Assembly: GCA_947359465.1 (NCBI GenBank)
Contig: OX375880.1
Location: 24,132,714-24,196,713 of the forward strand
Source: Metellina segmentata
Taxonomy: Eukaryota > Arthropoda > Arachnida > Araneae > Tetragnathidae
DNA: 64,000 nucleotides
Direction: 5' to 3'
The translations under genes and the position numbers were made by a program. Positions 23,848 to 35,273 of the stretch are shown here, piece by piece. Below the pieces are notes generated by a model. That model was not told the DNA's origin. It worked only from the letters and a program-made list of their open reading frames with translations, and did not search any database. Position 1 is the first letter of the stretch. Each line of letters starts with the position of its first letter.

Positions 23848-24573
23848 GGAGGTCCTAGACACATTGAAAAACTTTTTTTATTAATTAATTTAGAATTTTG
23901 AATTTTTTTTGTACTGATTACCCATCTAACTAATAAGCGAAATCACAACACAAAATTTTTCCAAATTTTTTTTAAATTTTAAATTAAAATTTTTTGAAAA
24001 AAAGAGGGGTCATTTTAAATTGCTAAAACTCAAAATATTCTTGATCAATTTTCAAAATTCTTGCATTAGATTATTCACAAATTTATAAACTTTAATTTTG
24101 ATTCACCAATTAAAAAAATATTAATTCAATAAAAAATAAAAAATATTTGAATGAAACTTTTTTTAAATTTTAAGTTACTTTTTTTAAAAAAAGTCATAGT
24201 TTTAAAAGTAAATATTTGTTTCAAATTTGCTGAATCAAAATTAAAGTATAATGTTTGAAAAAGATATATTCCAAATTTCAATCCTTAAACTTTATCGGTT
24301 TTCGACTTATAGCAATTTGAATACAGGAAATCTTGAAAAAATGTATCATGGTGAAAAACGCATTTAAAATTTTAAAGACAAATGTTGTTGCCATGACAAC
24401 AACTGTCAAGAGTGTTAGATTTTCAAAACAACGCATCACAAAAATTATTATATCTAGTTCTAATTAAGATAAAAACATGATTTAGACGTCAATTTAAGCA
24501 GAAAAACACAGAGAATTTCTTAAAAAAATAATTTTTTTTTTTAAATTTAACGATATTTGTGTTCCGGACCCCT
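23848..24573. mobile_element. Candidate MITE with TTAA target site
   Basis: Flanked by TTAA at 23844-23847 and 24574-24577. The ends GGAGGTCCTAGACACA and (inward from the right) AGGGGTCCGGAACACA are imperfect inverted repeats. The interior is AT-rich and non-coding. TTAA sites fit piggyBac or Kolobok. Confidence 0.55.
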
Positions 24574-24577
24574 TTAA

Positions 24578-26180
24578 GTTAATATAACTCTTAAGCAAAT
24601 ATGTGGCATATTTAACAATACCTCAAAGTAGAAATCGATTACACTTTTCAGTTATACAGTGCTGCCATCTGTTGGTAGATAATGCTAATGAGCAGTAGGA
24701 TAAACGGTATCCCACTTATATTTATTTTCTTATATAAACAGATGTAATTTCTGTTAAAAAAAAAACATTTTTTGCATTGAAATAATTTTTAGCAATCCAA
24801 ACACATTCATGCAACAGGTATTTGTATCTCATGTTTCAATGTGATCGAAAATTCTTAAACCATTTCCGAAGTAAAAAAAAGTTGTTTCTAAAAAAAAAAT
24901 CTTCGAAAGTTAATTTTTTTTACCTGTATTGTATTTGAAAATTATATACTTTGTTGAAGTCTGATCTTACATTAAAAAAAAAATATTGTTGTAAATACTA
25001 CTTTGGAAGGGACGCTTTTGAAAATCATTTATTGTGTTTTTATATATTTAAATAATATTAAAGCTTTATATATTAAAGTTATTTTATATTTATTTCCTTA
25101 AATATCATATTTAGCGTGAACATGTCAAAAATAAACAACTGAAACTTTAAAAAATGAAACGAAATAAAATATTCTTTGGCTAAATATGTCACATTTGGAT
25201 GAAAAATAATTGATATCACAACTATAACAGGGAAAATAAAATTTTCGTGTTATAGTTGTGATATCAATTATTTTTTTATTTTTTTCATTCGTTTACCATA
25301 AAATTAATCGTTTCTTCTGCAGCTCTGGTAAACGCTTCAGATATTTCATACGTTTAAAACTACTTCTAAAACCTTGAAACACATGTTTATTGGCCAATAA
25401 GGTGCATAGATGGCAGCACGTGTAAATTGTAAGATAATTATTGTGTTCTTTCAAGGTTTTTAGTAAATTACAAATTTTACAAACTTTGATATTTACAGTT
25501 CCAGCTTCTTCTACTTTCTAAGCATCTGTTTACAGACATGCAATGTAAAATTTTAACACAATACAACAATGCATTATGAATTTTATGAATCCAATTAATG
25601 TACAGTATACAGTGTGATGTTGCATATGAATAGTTAAATTAATCAAAAATACATATTTTGTTCCACTTAAAATGTTTCAGAATTTTCAATCTATTCTTAA
25701 TTTCTGTATATATCGCTATTTGACGATTTGAGTATGTATAGCATCGTCGAAGTGTTAACATTTATTTATTTATTTTTGTTGTGCTTTTCGCAAAAAATAT
25801 GGTGATCGATATAAATGTTCTTATGCTGTGAATAAATTTACTTTTTACAGACATTGTCATGAATAAATTTCATCTCTTGCATAAAGGGAGAGTAAGACCC
25901 AAGTTATTTCACAAACAGCGTTTCAAAAAAACCACTACATCCTGTACTCATACCCCTCCCAGACCGTGTAAAGGACAAAAATATCCTTATTTAATTGATT
26001 GATTTCTTCTTTAAAATTAGAGTAATAAAGATGACAGGATATTTTCTACAAACAGTCAACTAATATTTATTCATTGCCTTCAGAGCCCATTAAAACTACT
26101 CTATTTCTTATTTACTGGAGTTGGATAAAATAATTGAGAATTTTAACATTGTTCTTCAAAAAGGTAGTACTATTCTCTTT
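24578..26180. other. AT-rich spacer, contains one long hairpin
   Basis: No gene recognised. The only marked structure is the inverted repeat at 25202-25275, listed separately. Confidence 0.5.
25202..25275. repeat. Perfect 28-bp hairpin with 18-nt loop
   Basis: Left arm 25202-25229 (AAAAATAATTGATATCACAA...) and right arm 25248-25275 are exact reverse complements. The loop itself can pair GAAAAT with ATTTTC around AAA. It could be a small foldback transposon, or an RNA hairpin if transcribed. Confidence 0.85.
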
Positions 26181-26184
26181 ACTA

Positions 26185-26895
26185 TACCACCTATTGGTCT
26201 TGGAGTAACCACTTTAAAACTAGCCTCTAACACACTCCAAAAACAAGTTTATACGTAGTACTAATCATTAGGTAACCAGCTCTATATCTAGTCTCGAGAA
26301 CACTTTTAATCTCTAGATAAAACTATCACACCTCACCCTTTCTCTACCTCTATATCTCTGGTGAGTGTGACTGTGTGGTTCGTTTTATCTACTGGAGAGG
26401 GCAACACTTCCTAGATATTTTCATCTATTTTTATTTGGACATTCTCGGTTATATATCAATAGATTACATAGTAGAAAACAGCAGCAGAGATCCCTTCAAC
26501 GTCCGTTCGGCCCGGTCTCCGTGGGTCGAAAATCCTCTTCCTTTCCGCTCTCCCCTTTTTCTCCTCCTGACCCCGGGTGACCTTTTAGACACCCCAACCA
26601 ACGTCCCTAGAAGATGTATCGTCCCCACCTGCCAGACATTCCTCCCTGTGTTGGCCGGAGAACCTCCGAACCTCACAAAAACGTAAACTATTATCAAAGT
26701 AATACATTTCGAAACTAGTCACTGAGTAACACTCCCATACCATTCTCTAGTTAACACACTTTCATATCAGTATCTAGGTAGCACTCCCAAAACCAGTCTC
26801 TAGGTAACGTACTTTAAAACTAAGCTCTAGGTAACATACCCAAAATCTAGTCTCTTGGTAACACTCTTCGTCTCTAGGTAATACCGTGGAACAAT
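26185..26895. repeat. Degenerate short tandem repeat split by LTR-element piece
   Basis: Loose repeats of about 30-36 bp around CTCTAGGTAAC and ACTTTAAAACTA at 26185-26320 and 26710-26895. The intervening 26460-26690 is an LTR-retrotransposon fragment. Confidence 0.65.
26460..26690 (-). mobile_element. LTR-retrotransposon fragment (same family as 54.9 kb)
   Basis: Matches the 3' internal region at 54955-55160. Shared blocks include ACAGCAGCAGAG, CGTCCGTT, TCTCCGTGGG, CCCGGGTGACCTTT and TGTGTTGGC. On the minus strand the open stretch holds RFGGSPANTGR, similar to the C-terminal coding end of that element. Confidence 0.65.
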
Positions 26896-26962
26896 TATCT
26901 AAGTTGAGCAATTTAGAGGTACGTCTTAGTTGGATACAATTATATATTTTGAGTCCTGTAAG

Positions 26963-28207
26963 TTAAACCGAATCATGAGTTGTCGCTTGCGTTCTCATTC
27001 TCTTCTCACGCTTATTATGAACTACTTCACCAAGAAGGGCAAAAATCGACAAAGCATAACCAACCAGTAGCACAACAAAAGCACCAGACAGATCTCCAAG
27101 ATTCAGCGGTCTCTCACGTATTGGGTCCGATGTCTTCCCAGGATTCGACAGCCACAAGATCAGTCCCTGATCCTTCATATATTTCCCATGAAGACCAGAA
27201 CTCTGCATTCTGGATACCAGAGTGTTCAACCTCTTCTTGCAGCAGAAGTTCCTCCTCAGCGCTATCCCTATCGGAGATATATCGATGTCCTCGCTGCGTC
27301 GTGAACTCGAATGCAGCACGCTATCACCAGAGAATATCGTAGCTATGATGGTACTTTTTATCACAAAGTATTTCTTTCTTATGTATCGCAGTTGCTCTTC
27401 ACTTGACGAGAAGCTCCATTTATTGCGTTCGATTGCTTGTCCAATGTACTTCAGATGTTCTTCTTTGGAATTAAGGAGGTAAGGAAGCAGCGACGTTCCC
27501 TTAACTAATGCGCAACCATGCGTTCCCTTTCGAACTCCTTCGGCGAGTTCTTGGTAGTTCGTGATGGGAGTCTCTTGCAGAGGTACCGTTAAAATCGCCA
27601 GCATCACAGTCGAGTACCCGAACGATATCACCAACGCGAGGAACAACCAGAAAGATAGCAGGAAACTTATCTTCATGGAATTCTTGCGAACATTCATGGA
27701 CTGATGTAGGACGAAAGCCAGCAGTACCAGGCAAAGATATCCACAAGAACCTCTTCCTCTGAAGGCGATGACATTCAGAACCACTGCAGTGACAAGGAGG
27801 GAAACGATGAAATATATCCACGTGTGTATGTCAAAGGGGTTTAGCAGAGTTAAAGCAGATGGTGGGATGGGGAACTTCTGGATGGGGAAGCTGGATCCAT
27901 CGATGGCGTAGGCACTGCTGAAGTCAACGGCTTCCATTCTGTTTTGGCTCATGCCGAGCATGTTGAAGGCCATGTCCGCTTTCCCTCTCTGAACCATGCC
28001 GATGAGTCCCGACCAGTTTTTATCTTCTTTGAGAGATCCCCATTCTCGATCGCTTGGAATTACCAATTCATACTCGAGACCCATGAAGTCCAGAATAGCT
28101 TGAAGAAACCGTCCCTCGTATCCCGTTAGTATTGTACGACCATCGGAATTTGTGCTGATCTCAAAGATGTGAGTAATGTTTATAGATGCGACAATTAGCT
28201 TCTTCAT
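26963..28207 (-). CDS. Ionotropic receptor (IR/iGluR-like), intronless, gene 1
   Basis: Predicted ligand-gated cation channel subunit of 414 residues in the plasma membrane, of the divergent ionotropic glutamate receptor group used in arthropod chemosensation. The amino-terminal domain is absent. The S1 half of the ligand-binding fold spans roughly 28-108 (GYEGRFLQAILDFMG, NWSGLIGMVQRGKADMAFNM), with Arg90 in SQNRMEAVDFS at the place of the glutamate-binding Arg of iGluRs. M1 is about 127-149, the pore loop about 157-172, M3 about 179-206, and SFGYSTVMLAIL replaces the canonical SYTANLAAF. S2 runs 215-365, and M4 373-396 is followed by a basic cytoplasmic tail. There is no signal peptide, and an in-frame stop lies shortly upstream, so the ATG at 28207 is the start unless an upstream exon is spliced on. 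Paralogue of the gene at 39442-40680. The ligand is unknown. Confidence 0.88.
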   Translation of the reverse strand: MKKLIVASINITHIFEISTNSDGRTILTGYEGRFLQAILDFMGLEYELVIPSDREWGSLKEDKNWSGLIGMVQRGKADMAFNMLGMSQNRMEAVDFSSAYAIDGSSFPIQKFPIPPSALTLLNPFDIHTWIYFIVSLLVTAVVLNVIAFRGRGSCGYLCLVLLAFVLHQSMNVRKNSMKISFLLSFWLFLALVISFGYSTVMLAILTVPLQETPITNYQELAEGVRKGTHGCALVKGTSLLPYLLNSKEEHLKYIGQAIERNKWSFSSSEEQLRYIRKKYFVIKSTIIATIFSGDSVLHSSSRRSEDIDISPIGIALRRNFCCKKRLNTLVSRMQSSGLHGKYMKDQGLILWLSNPGKTSDPIRERPLNLGDLSGAFVVLLVGYALSIFALLGEVVHNKREKRMRTQATTHDSV

Positions 28208-28249
28208 CGGTGGAGTATGCTTTCCAATTCTTATTGGTAGGTGAGTAGT

Positions 28250-28360
28250 TTAATAAACGTCGCTCTGACGCAACAACGGGCTATTGGTGACGGTCTGGGA
28301 TCAATCCCGAATGGAAAGATTCCAAAGCACCTCGTAATTTTGAACCACGGTTCAGAATCA
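28250..28360 (-). repeat. SINE 3' fragment upstream of receptor gene 1
   Basis: Reverse SINE end (ACGTCGC...CAACAACGGGCTATTGGTGA to TTTTGAACCACGG), beginning about 45 bp upstream of the receptor start codon, so it lies in the promoter region. Confidence 0.8.
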
Positions 28361-29430
28361 CGATATGCCAATATTTAATGACGAGAATGGATTTCGAAGA
28401 ATTGTAGCAAAATTTTTGTTGGTGACTGCCCGATCAGGAATTATTTCATGAGACTGCTTTAGTGACATTTATAGAAAAGTAATGTTTCATACGGGATTCG
28501 AGGAAAGTATTTTATAGGTAAAATACTCATTAATAAAAATTGAGGTTTGCATTACTGCAAGGTAATCGTCCATCAACATTTATGATTACCAATTTTTTCT
28601 ACAAACAAAAATTTTACAACACAAACGCATTACTTAAATGTAACAAGTTCGAAAAGTTTTTATGAAACAAATTTATTTTAGAAGAGAGTATTATACAATA
28701 CAGCATATACCAAAAATTTTTTAAATTTTCACTTCATTTAAAAAATATAGTACATTCTGCTTAAAAATGAGCTTTTCATCGAAAATGTATAATGCTATAA
28801 AAACGGAATAAGAATATTAGAAACATAGAACAGCCATTAAGACAAAGCGGATATCTTTATTTTTGAGTAAAACACCGATTCGGGATTTGACAATAATCCA
28901 ACAATGTAACAAAATCGAAAGAAAGATAACTTTGCTGACGGAAAAATTATGTTTAAGCATGTAATTTAAATTTATAGTAAGTCAACTGCAATCAAATCGC
29001 AACGAACCATATCAACTCATTCAGATTTATGTATTACGCAAACAAAACGAAGAAAATATGCATTCAAGCTATCATCACTAGACTGAAATAGCTGGTCATG
29101 TCAGCTCTTTGAAAATTCACGGATAATTGCCTAAATATATATTGAACAATCTAAAATATGACTTCCGAATCATGTAACTTGAATAATTTTAGCTGCTTGA
29201 CGAACACGATACAGAAAGCTCGACCTCGTTGATGATTCATGAGAATGAAAGCATATTCCGATTTAAATTGGTTTTTATCAGAAAGTCTAAATTAGTGCAG
29301 GCCAAACTTTACGATATTGACGTACAGGAATTGATGGAAAGATATGACATCGTTGTACAGGTAATATTTAATTCGGTTAACTTGCTCCATTTTGAAAGAC
29401 TATTAAGAGTGAATAATAGGAAAAATGGCA
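28361..29430. other. AT-rich spacer, no gene seen
   Basis: No recognisable coding region or repeat. A 74-codon open frame at 29229-29453 has no recognisable motif and is probably chance. Confidence 0.45.
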
Positions 29431-31531
29431 TGAGCAGGCAGTGCCGAAACTAGCCATTCCTGTGCCCTATGCAAGACTTTGCATTTGGGCCCCTCAATAA
29501 GTTGTGGGAAAATTATAAAACAAATGCATTACAATAGATTTTTACTAAGATTTATTTAAATTTCACTTTTCTGGATTTCATTACAGCAAAATCATTAATT
29601 GTATCATCATCATTAATATTTTTTACGATATTGTATTCTATTCATATAATAAAAAGATCGGATAATCGTTCTTGTCCTATAGTTGATCTTAAATAATTTT
29701 TTATTAATATCAACTTGCTAAAACTTCTCTCGCACGGAGCTATAGAAACGGGAAGAGTTAGAAATATTAAAAGAGCGACATTAATATTTGGGTAAGACTC
29801 AATTAAACCAAAATCATAAAGAGTATGTAGAATATTAATCAGAGATGCAGTTTCTATATTTTGTATAACAGTCGTTTTTTCAAGCTTTCAATTTCACATT
29901 TGAATTCGTACTTTTTAAAATCTTTGCTATATTTAATAGCGAGATCTGCAGCCGAATTTTTTTAAATTCAGCAATACCCATGAATTGTAAAGACGACCCA
30001 TAGAAAAAGCAAACATCGTCAGATAGTTTTCATTTTTCGATAACGCCAATCTATTTGAGACAGTAGAGTATCAAGAACACTGTAAATTTGTATTTTAAAT
30101 AATTCTTCGGGTGTGAAGTTACTTCCTTCATCTGGTGTTTCATCTATTTCCATTATCTTAACTCTTCTATTTCGTTTATTAAGAAATCCCTTCTCAAATT
30201 TTGTACTTCCAGGAAATTTTGTTCAAAACCTCTATCTCGAAGTCCTTGTAAAGACTACGTAATCCAGCCATTAATTTCGTTCCACAGTCTATTGACAAAT
30301 CTTTCTATTGTAATGCTTTATTTGTTCGATCGATGCATTGTAGAATTTTATATTCCATATAGAAAGAGTAGAGAAATAAATCTAATAAATTTACAAAAAC
30401 AAACAGAAATTAAATAATCTATGCATAGTTCCAAAAAAAGTAATAATTTCTGAAGTTGTAGATGCAGCGTGGACACCTGCTAAATTTAGATAATGGTAGT
30501 TTATTAATAGGTTATTTATGGTAGATTAGCACAAGGTACAAAAATATCGCTAAATTATTAATTTTCAAAATACGTGCACTTACTCCCTTATTATTTGCCA
30601 GTCATGTTGACACCGTTGTCAAATCCTTACCCCCTGCAATTCTGAATATCCAATTTATCAATTTCTAGTTTTTTTTTTAAATTTCAGTCGATAAACCTTT
30701 TCCCGTTTTTTCATGTGACAGAATAAAGTTGACGAAGCTTTCTTCAATCATTACCTTTTCCATTGCAGCAAATATGAACATATCTTATCATTTGACTCAT
30801 TTGCTCTTTTCTTGAAACATCAGGGGTGCAGTCGAATAAAATGGGCGTAGTACTTAGCTTTCTTAATTCTGCATATGATTTAATTTCTTGCTTTGTCCCA
30901 AACTAATTTTATTATTTCATTTTGAATAGTGAGTAAGAAATAAGAAACTGAACCTTTTTTATGTTTTTGAATATGTTCCTTTAAAGTAGTATTATAATGG
31001 TTAGCAAGTTCAATCAAATTTTTAAAAATTCCGTAATTTGGATCTCCAATAATTTTATTTGATCCTCTAAGAGCAGTATTATTTTTTGCACAGAATAGAA
31101 TAGCATGTAATTAATATTTTCAATATTTCACGCCATATAATTTTTCTTTGTTTGTTGAATTAGCTACATGATCATCAATTGCGTTTCCTGATGATAGATT
31201 CTTTTCCATCACTTTCCATTTAACATACGAATTTATGTGCTCCGGAGAATTTTCGTGTTGGGGATTGACCAGATGAAGATGCATGCAAACATGAAATCCT
31301 TTTTGTTGGTCTGAAAGATTATGTAATTTGTGTCCAAAAAGCATGCAAGAAAAACAAAATACTGCATTTTGATTAATGGAATATAAAATCCATTTCCTTT
31401 TAACAGTTTTTCCATTAATTTTTGTTTAATATAAAACCAAACCTTTTTAAGTTTTCGCCCTGAATCGTCTGCTTTCAACGTGTTAAGCTAATGTTGTCGA
31501 ATTGATCTGGACCATGTGTGATAAGGGAATA

Positions 31532-32937
31532 CATACTTGTTTGTAAAAAATGCAACACCATCATCAGAATTAAATGAAATTTAATACACAAACGGCTTGT
31601 ATTAGTACAAATAAATGAATAAATATTCAAAGCAAAAAAACAATATTAAGTGTCCGAAATCAGTATTTGGTGTAGCAACCACGCGCTGCAATAAGTGCTG
31701 CTATACGACGTGGCATGGAGTGAAACAGATGTTGAATGTCTGCTTGTGGAAGAGAATTCCATATTATTTGTATGCGTACCCAAAGTTCGTCTTTTGAAGC
31801 TTTAGGACGCGGATCACGAGCTAGACGTCGACCAACCAAATCCCACACATGCTCAATAGGTGACATATCCGGCGAATAAACAGGCCAAGGAAGAAGTTGC
31901 ATGAGTTGAGCTGAAAAGAAATATCTAACATTCCTTGCAACATGTGGGCATGTATTATCCTGTTGAAAGATAGCTCCAGGGATGCCTTGAAGGAAGGGAA
32001 CGACTTCGGGCTCTAACACTTCACGGACGTACCTGTTACTATTCAGATTACCCTCAATTCGTAGCAGCTGAGATCGTCCATGATACGAAATCCCACCCCA
32101 GACTATAACTCCGGGTGTTCGACCACTATGACGTTCGATAACGCAGTCTGGAAGGCAGCGTTCACCGGCATAGCGTCTAACACGAATGCGGCTATCATGG
32201 TTCCACATATTAAAGAGGGATTTATCAGAAAAGACGACTTGATGCCAATCAACCCATCAGGCTCTCTGCTCATGAGCCCATTGCAGACGCAGCTGTCGAT
32301 GGTTTGGCGTGAGGGGGATCCTGTATAAAGGAATCCTTGCACACAGTCCACGGTGCAGCAGACGTAGGCGAATAGACGAAGCCTACATTAGTACACCTGT
32401 AGCAGTAGACCAAAGTGCTGCCAACTGTCTGGACGAAGCTGCACGGTCATGCACCGCCATGTGTACCAGGTGTCTATCATCGCCTTTCGTAGTCCATTAC
32501 CAGTTTTTCGAGTTGCCCGGTGCTCGTCGGTCCACTGCTTCCAAACTTGCATCACTGTGGGACTGTTCCGCTGCACACGAGCTGCTATTGCGCGATAGAA
32601 AAATCTTCCTTCACGAAGGCCGATGATTCTCCCCCGTTCAAGCTCCGTAAGTTGTTGAAATTTCACCCTATTTCGTCATGGAGGCATACTTAGCATACTT
32701 AGGTCTCACTAAACGTTCGCCACTAAAAAATAACCATGCACTATTTTCAACGTCCCGCTACAGCCCTCTATTTATACGCTTTTAGCATCAGTTCAGAGGG
32801 CGCTGCTCATAAAACGCATGCGTGGTGGCTCTGAAACTTTACTAATTTGCATAACATCGTATAATTGAGATTTGCTGCAAATTTCATTTCATTCGGATGA
32901 TTTCTTCATGGCGTTGCATTTTTTACAAACAGCAGTG
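31532..32937 (-). mobile_element. Tc1/mariner element
   Basis: About 1.4 kb flanked by TA (31530-31531 and 32938-32939). Its inverted ends share GTTTGTAAAAAATGCAAC. It was inserted into the TTF-finger coding part of the surrounding hAT. Confidence 0.88.
31660..32687 (-). pseudogene. Tc1 transposase, frameshifted
   Basis: Transposase of about 340 codons in several frames. It starts at the ATG at 32687 (MPP then a stop). A helix-turn-helix part follows, with QQLTELERGRIIGLREGRFF and AIAARVQRNSPTVMQVWKQW. The second helix-turn-helix region is broken by shifts, but ends near 32210 in RFNLWNHDSRIRVRRYAGER-like sequence. The DDE core is well kept in 32208-31660: VWGGISYHGRS, FQQDNTCPHVA (second Asp) and YSPDMSPIEHVWD (final Glu). 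The C-terminus RGCYTKY is intact. Inactive because of the frameshifts. Confidence 0.9.
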
Positions 32938-34318
32938 TATTACTTTATTGATAATAGCAGGCCAGGAATAGGGATCGATGTAATTTAGCAGTATTTCTTC
33001 TGGTACAGTAGAACACATATTTTGTACGGTATTATCGATTTGTGAGACAGTACTTTGTGCAGGCTCAGCTCATACTCTTTTGAATTATTATGGGCAAAAG
33101 TAGTAAAATATCTTGTGAAGCAGTAGATTTTTCTTCTTGCAGTGGGTCCTTGTTTTTTGCTTCTCTGAGAATGGTCGTTCATTGAAGGGGTAGATGTCAA
33201 AAGTAGTGTTGTATCATCAGCTTGTGAAGCTGTGGAAGATTTGACCTCTTCCGCACTTCCTCCATTCTTTAGGGTTTCTGTTCTTAGCCATTTAACAAAT
33301 TGTTGAGACATTGACCTGCATTCTTCTAATCTAAGTTCCCTTATGTTTCTCTTTAGTGCGCCCGATAGTTGCTCAAACATTTTAAAACTAGAACTAAACA
33401 AAAATATTATTTTTAACGCGTTGCTTGTACAAGTATAAAACTGTTATACGATACTGTAAACTGTATACTAACTATTACTTATAGTGCCAATGCAAGCATG
33501 TGACGATATATAATTTGCTTGGATGGCCTCGTACCTCATATTCTATGCTTTTTCCAATCAAACATTTTACAGAAAATAATAAGAATCTAAAATTTTGTGT
33601 TGCATATGAAATTACTTAATAAAATTTTACTATAAAACTCAAATGGTACATTATAAAGTACTAAATGAAACAGTCTACAAGTACATAAAAACTTAACATT
33701 GCAAATTACTTCACTATACAAATACAAAAGTACAAAATTACCTACAGAAATAACAAAAACTAAACAACAAAATTGACAGGGTTATCCAAGCACGTTCGGT
33801 CACGTGTCTGTCAATAAAATCCTCGAAATATTGCGGTAATCTGAATATTATTAGTTGCATTTTTGCCTGTTTTCACAAACACATATTCGTGAAAACACAA
33901 GTATAGAGACTACGTTGCTGTATTCACACTGTAACCTAACCTAAGTTAGACAAGTTAACATGGGTACGTTGAAAATATCAGTCAGTTCTACTATTCATTC
34001 GAATGTTCATGTGAGTGAGCGGAGACATCTAGGTCTAAGTTAAGCAAAATCTAATCGGCCAAACCCGCGCAGTAGAAAGGCGGAAAAAATTTTAAAATAT
34101 AATTTCTTGTGCGCAGCATTTTGGATCCCCTTTCCAAGTGAGCCCTGTGCAGCTGCACCTGCCTAGTTACGGCACTGTGAACAGGATCTGTATGATGGTG
34201 CAAGGTCATGAAAATAGTTACGACGGAGGTCAATCAACTAGCCAAAATGACGTATTTCATAATAAGCAATTCTCGCTCTGTCGGCAAGGAGTGAGCGAGA
34301 TTGCCTTATTTATTTATA

Positions 34319-35265
34319 CTAGAGGGCTCCGCCCCCTGCATCGCTTACGCTCGCCAACTCCCTGTGATTGCTACGCAATCCCATTTGGTTTGCTTCGCAA
34401 ACCAACATCGTCTTTCAGGCCATGACGTCACAGATTCATAAGGTCAGCTAGAACCTGGCCTTGGCTAGAACGATCGGACGTTTCATCTCCGAGATGAACA
34501 ATTTTTATACTATCACAAAATTATGCTTTTCATCGCATCGAATTTATTTATAAACCAATTTTACAAATATTTATACCATAAAAAAGCGTGCATTCTGAGC
34601 TTTGACGCGGTATTTTCAAATTTTTAAATTAATAGTATTAAGCTATAGATATGACAGTTTTAATTTTGTATTGGAAATTACGATCTAAAAGTTCCAAAAT
34701 TTGTATGACCAACTAAAAGTTGGTTAAGTTTGTTAAAGTTGGTTAGTTAAAGTTTATTAACTAATTTCAAAACTAATTATAGCATAAGAAAGAGTACATT
34801 CTAAGGTTTCCAGTGATGTTTTCAAATTTAAAAACTAATAGTAATAAGCTATAGATATGAGAGGTTTTATAACAAAAAAGTAACGAAAATGTTCCAATTT
34901 TTTTCGACTTTCCAAAAAACATTATCAGGAATCAAATTTGAAATTTCTAAAAAAACTCGAAGAGGTACAAAAATTCATTTGTTGAGGTACTCTAAAAAAT
35001 CTCCCGGCTGAAAAACCTAAAATTTGTACTTGTTTTGCTCACACGCGTTAGAAATTTCGCTTTTTATCGACTTTGACACTTAATGCAACCTAAACTATAA
35101 GCCGTATCAGAAAAAAAATCTTCTCCATCTTGTTCCCTGTACAATTTTGAACGAACCATGTTAATTTCGTAATTTTCGGATCCGTATTTTCTCGGGAAAC
35201 CGTATAAGAAACGATCGAAAAAACCGAGTTTTCAATCCTGCGGCGGCAACTTTTTTTTGTAGGAT
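34319..35265 (-). mobile_element. Helitron, reverse, with 3' terminus
   Basis: The minus-strand 3' end reads ...GGGGCGGAGCCCTCTAGT at 34336-34318, a GC hairpin with CTAG. Behind it are GATTGCGTAGCAATC and TTTGCGAAGCAAACC inverted motifs. The body shares TTCTCCATCTTGTTCCCTG with the copy at 10833 and CAATCCTGCGGCGGC with 60756-60775. No coding region. Confidence 0.75.
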
Positions 35266-35273
35266 CTATAGAG

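Larger units (their letters stand above)
29480..33390 (-). pseudogene. hAT transposase (ZMYM1/TTF-type) remnant
   Basis: Broken transposase read right to left. A hydrophilic N-terminal open frame (33380-32985, LRLEECRSMSQQFVKWLRTE) leads to DPYSWPAI. That block is interrupted by the Tc1 insertion and resumes as LITHGPDQFDNI at about 31528-31490. After it come a TTF-type finger block (FYIPLIKMQYFVF, then HKLHNLSDQQKGF, INSYVKWKV) and scattered blocks down to the left end. These match the zinc-finger region of ZMYM1-like hAT proteins from memory of that family. Many stops and shifts; not functional. Confidence 0.75.
29439..34177 (-). mobile_element. ZMYM1-like hAT transposon
   Basis: Ends CAGTGCCGAAACTAGCCA (left) and, inward from the right, CAGTGCCGTAACTAGGCA. 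The 8-bp flanks TGAGCAGG (29431-29438) and TGAACAGG (34178-34185) differ at one base. It carries a decayed minus-strand transposase and a Tc1 element inserted at 31532-32937. Confidence 0.85.

Noticed and set aside
24655..25430. Possible inverted ends around GTGCTGCCATCT motifs at 24660 and 25410
   Set aside because: Similarity is limited to about a dozen bases, without a target duplication.
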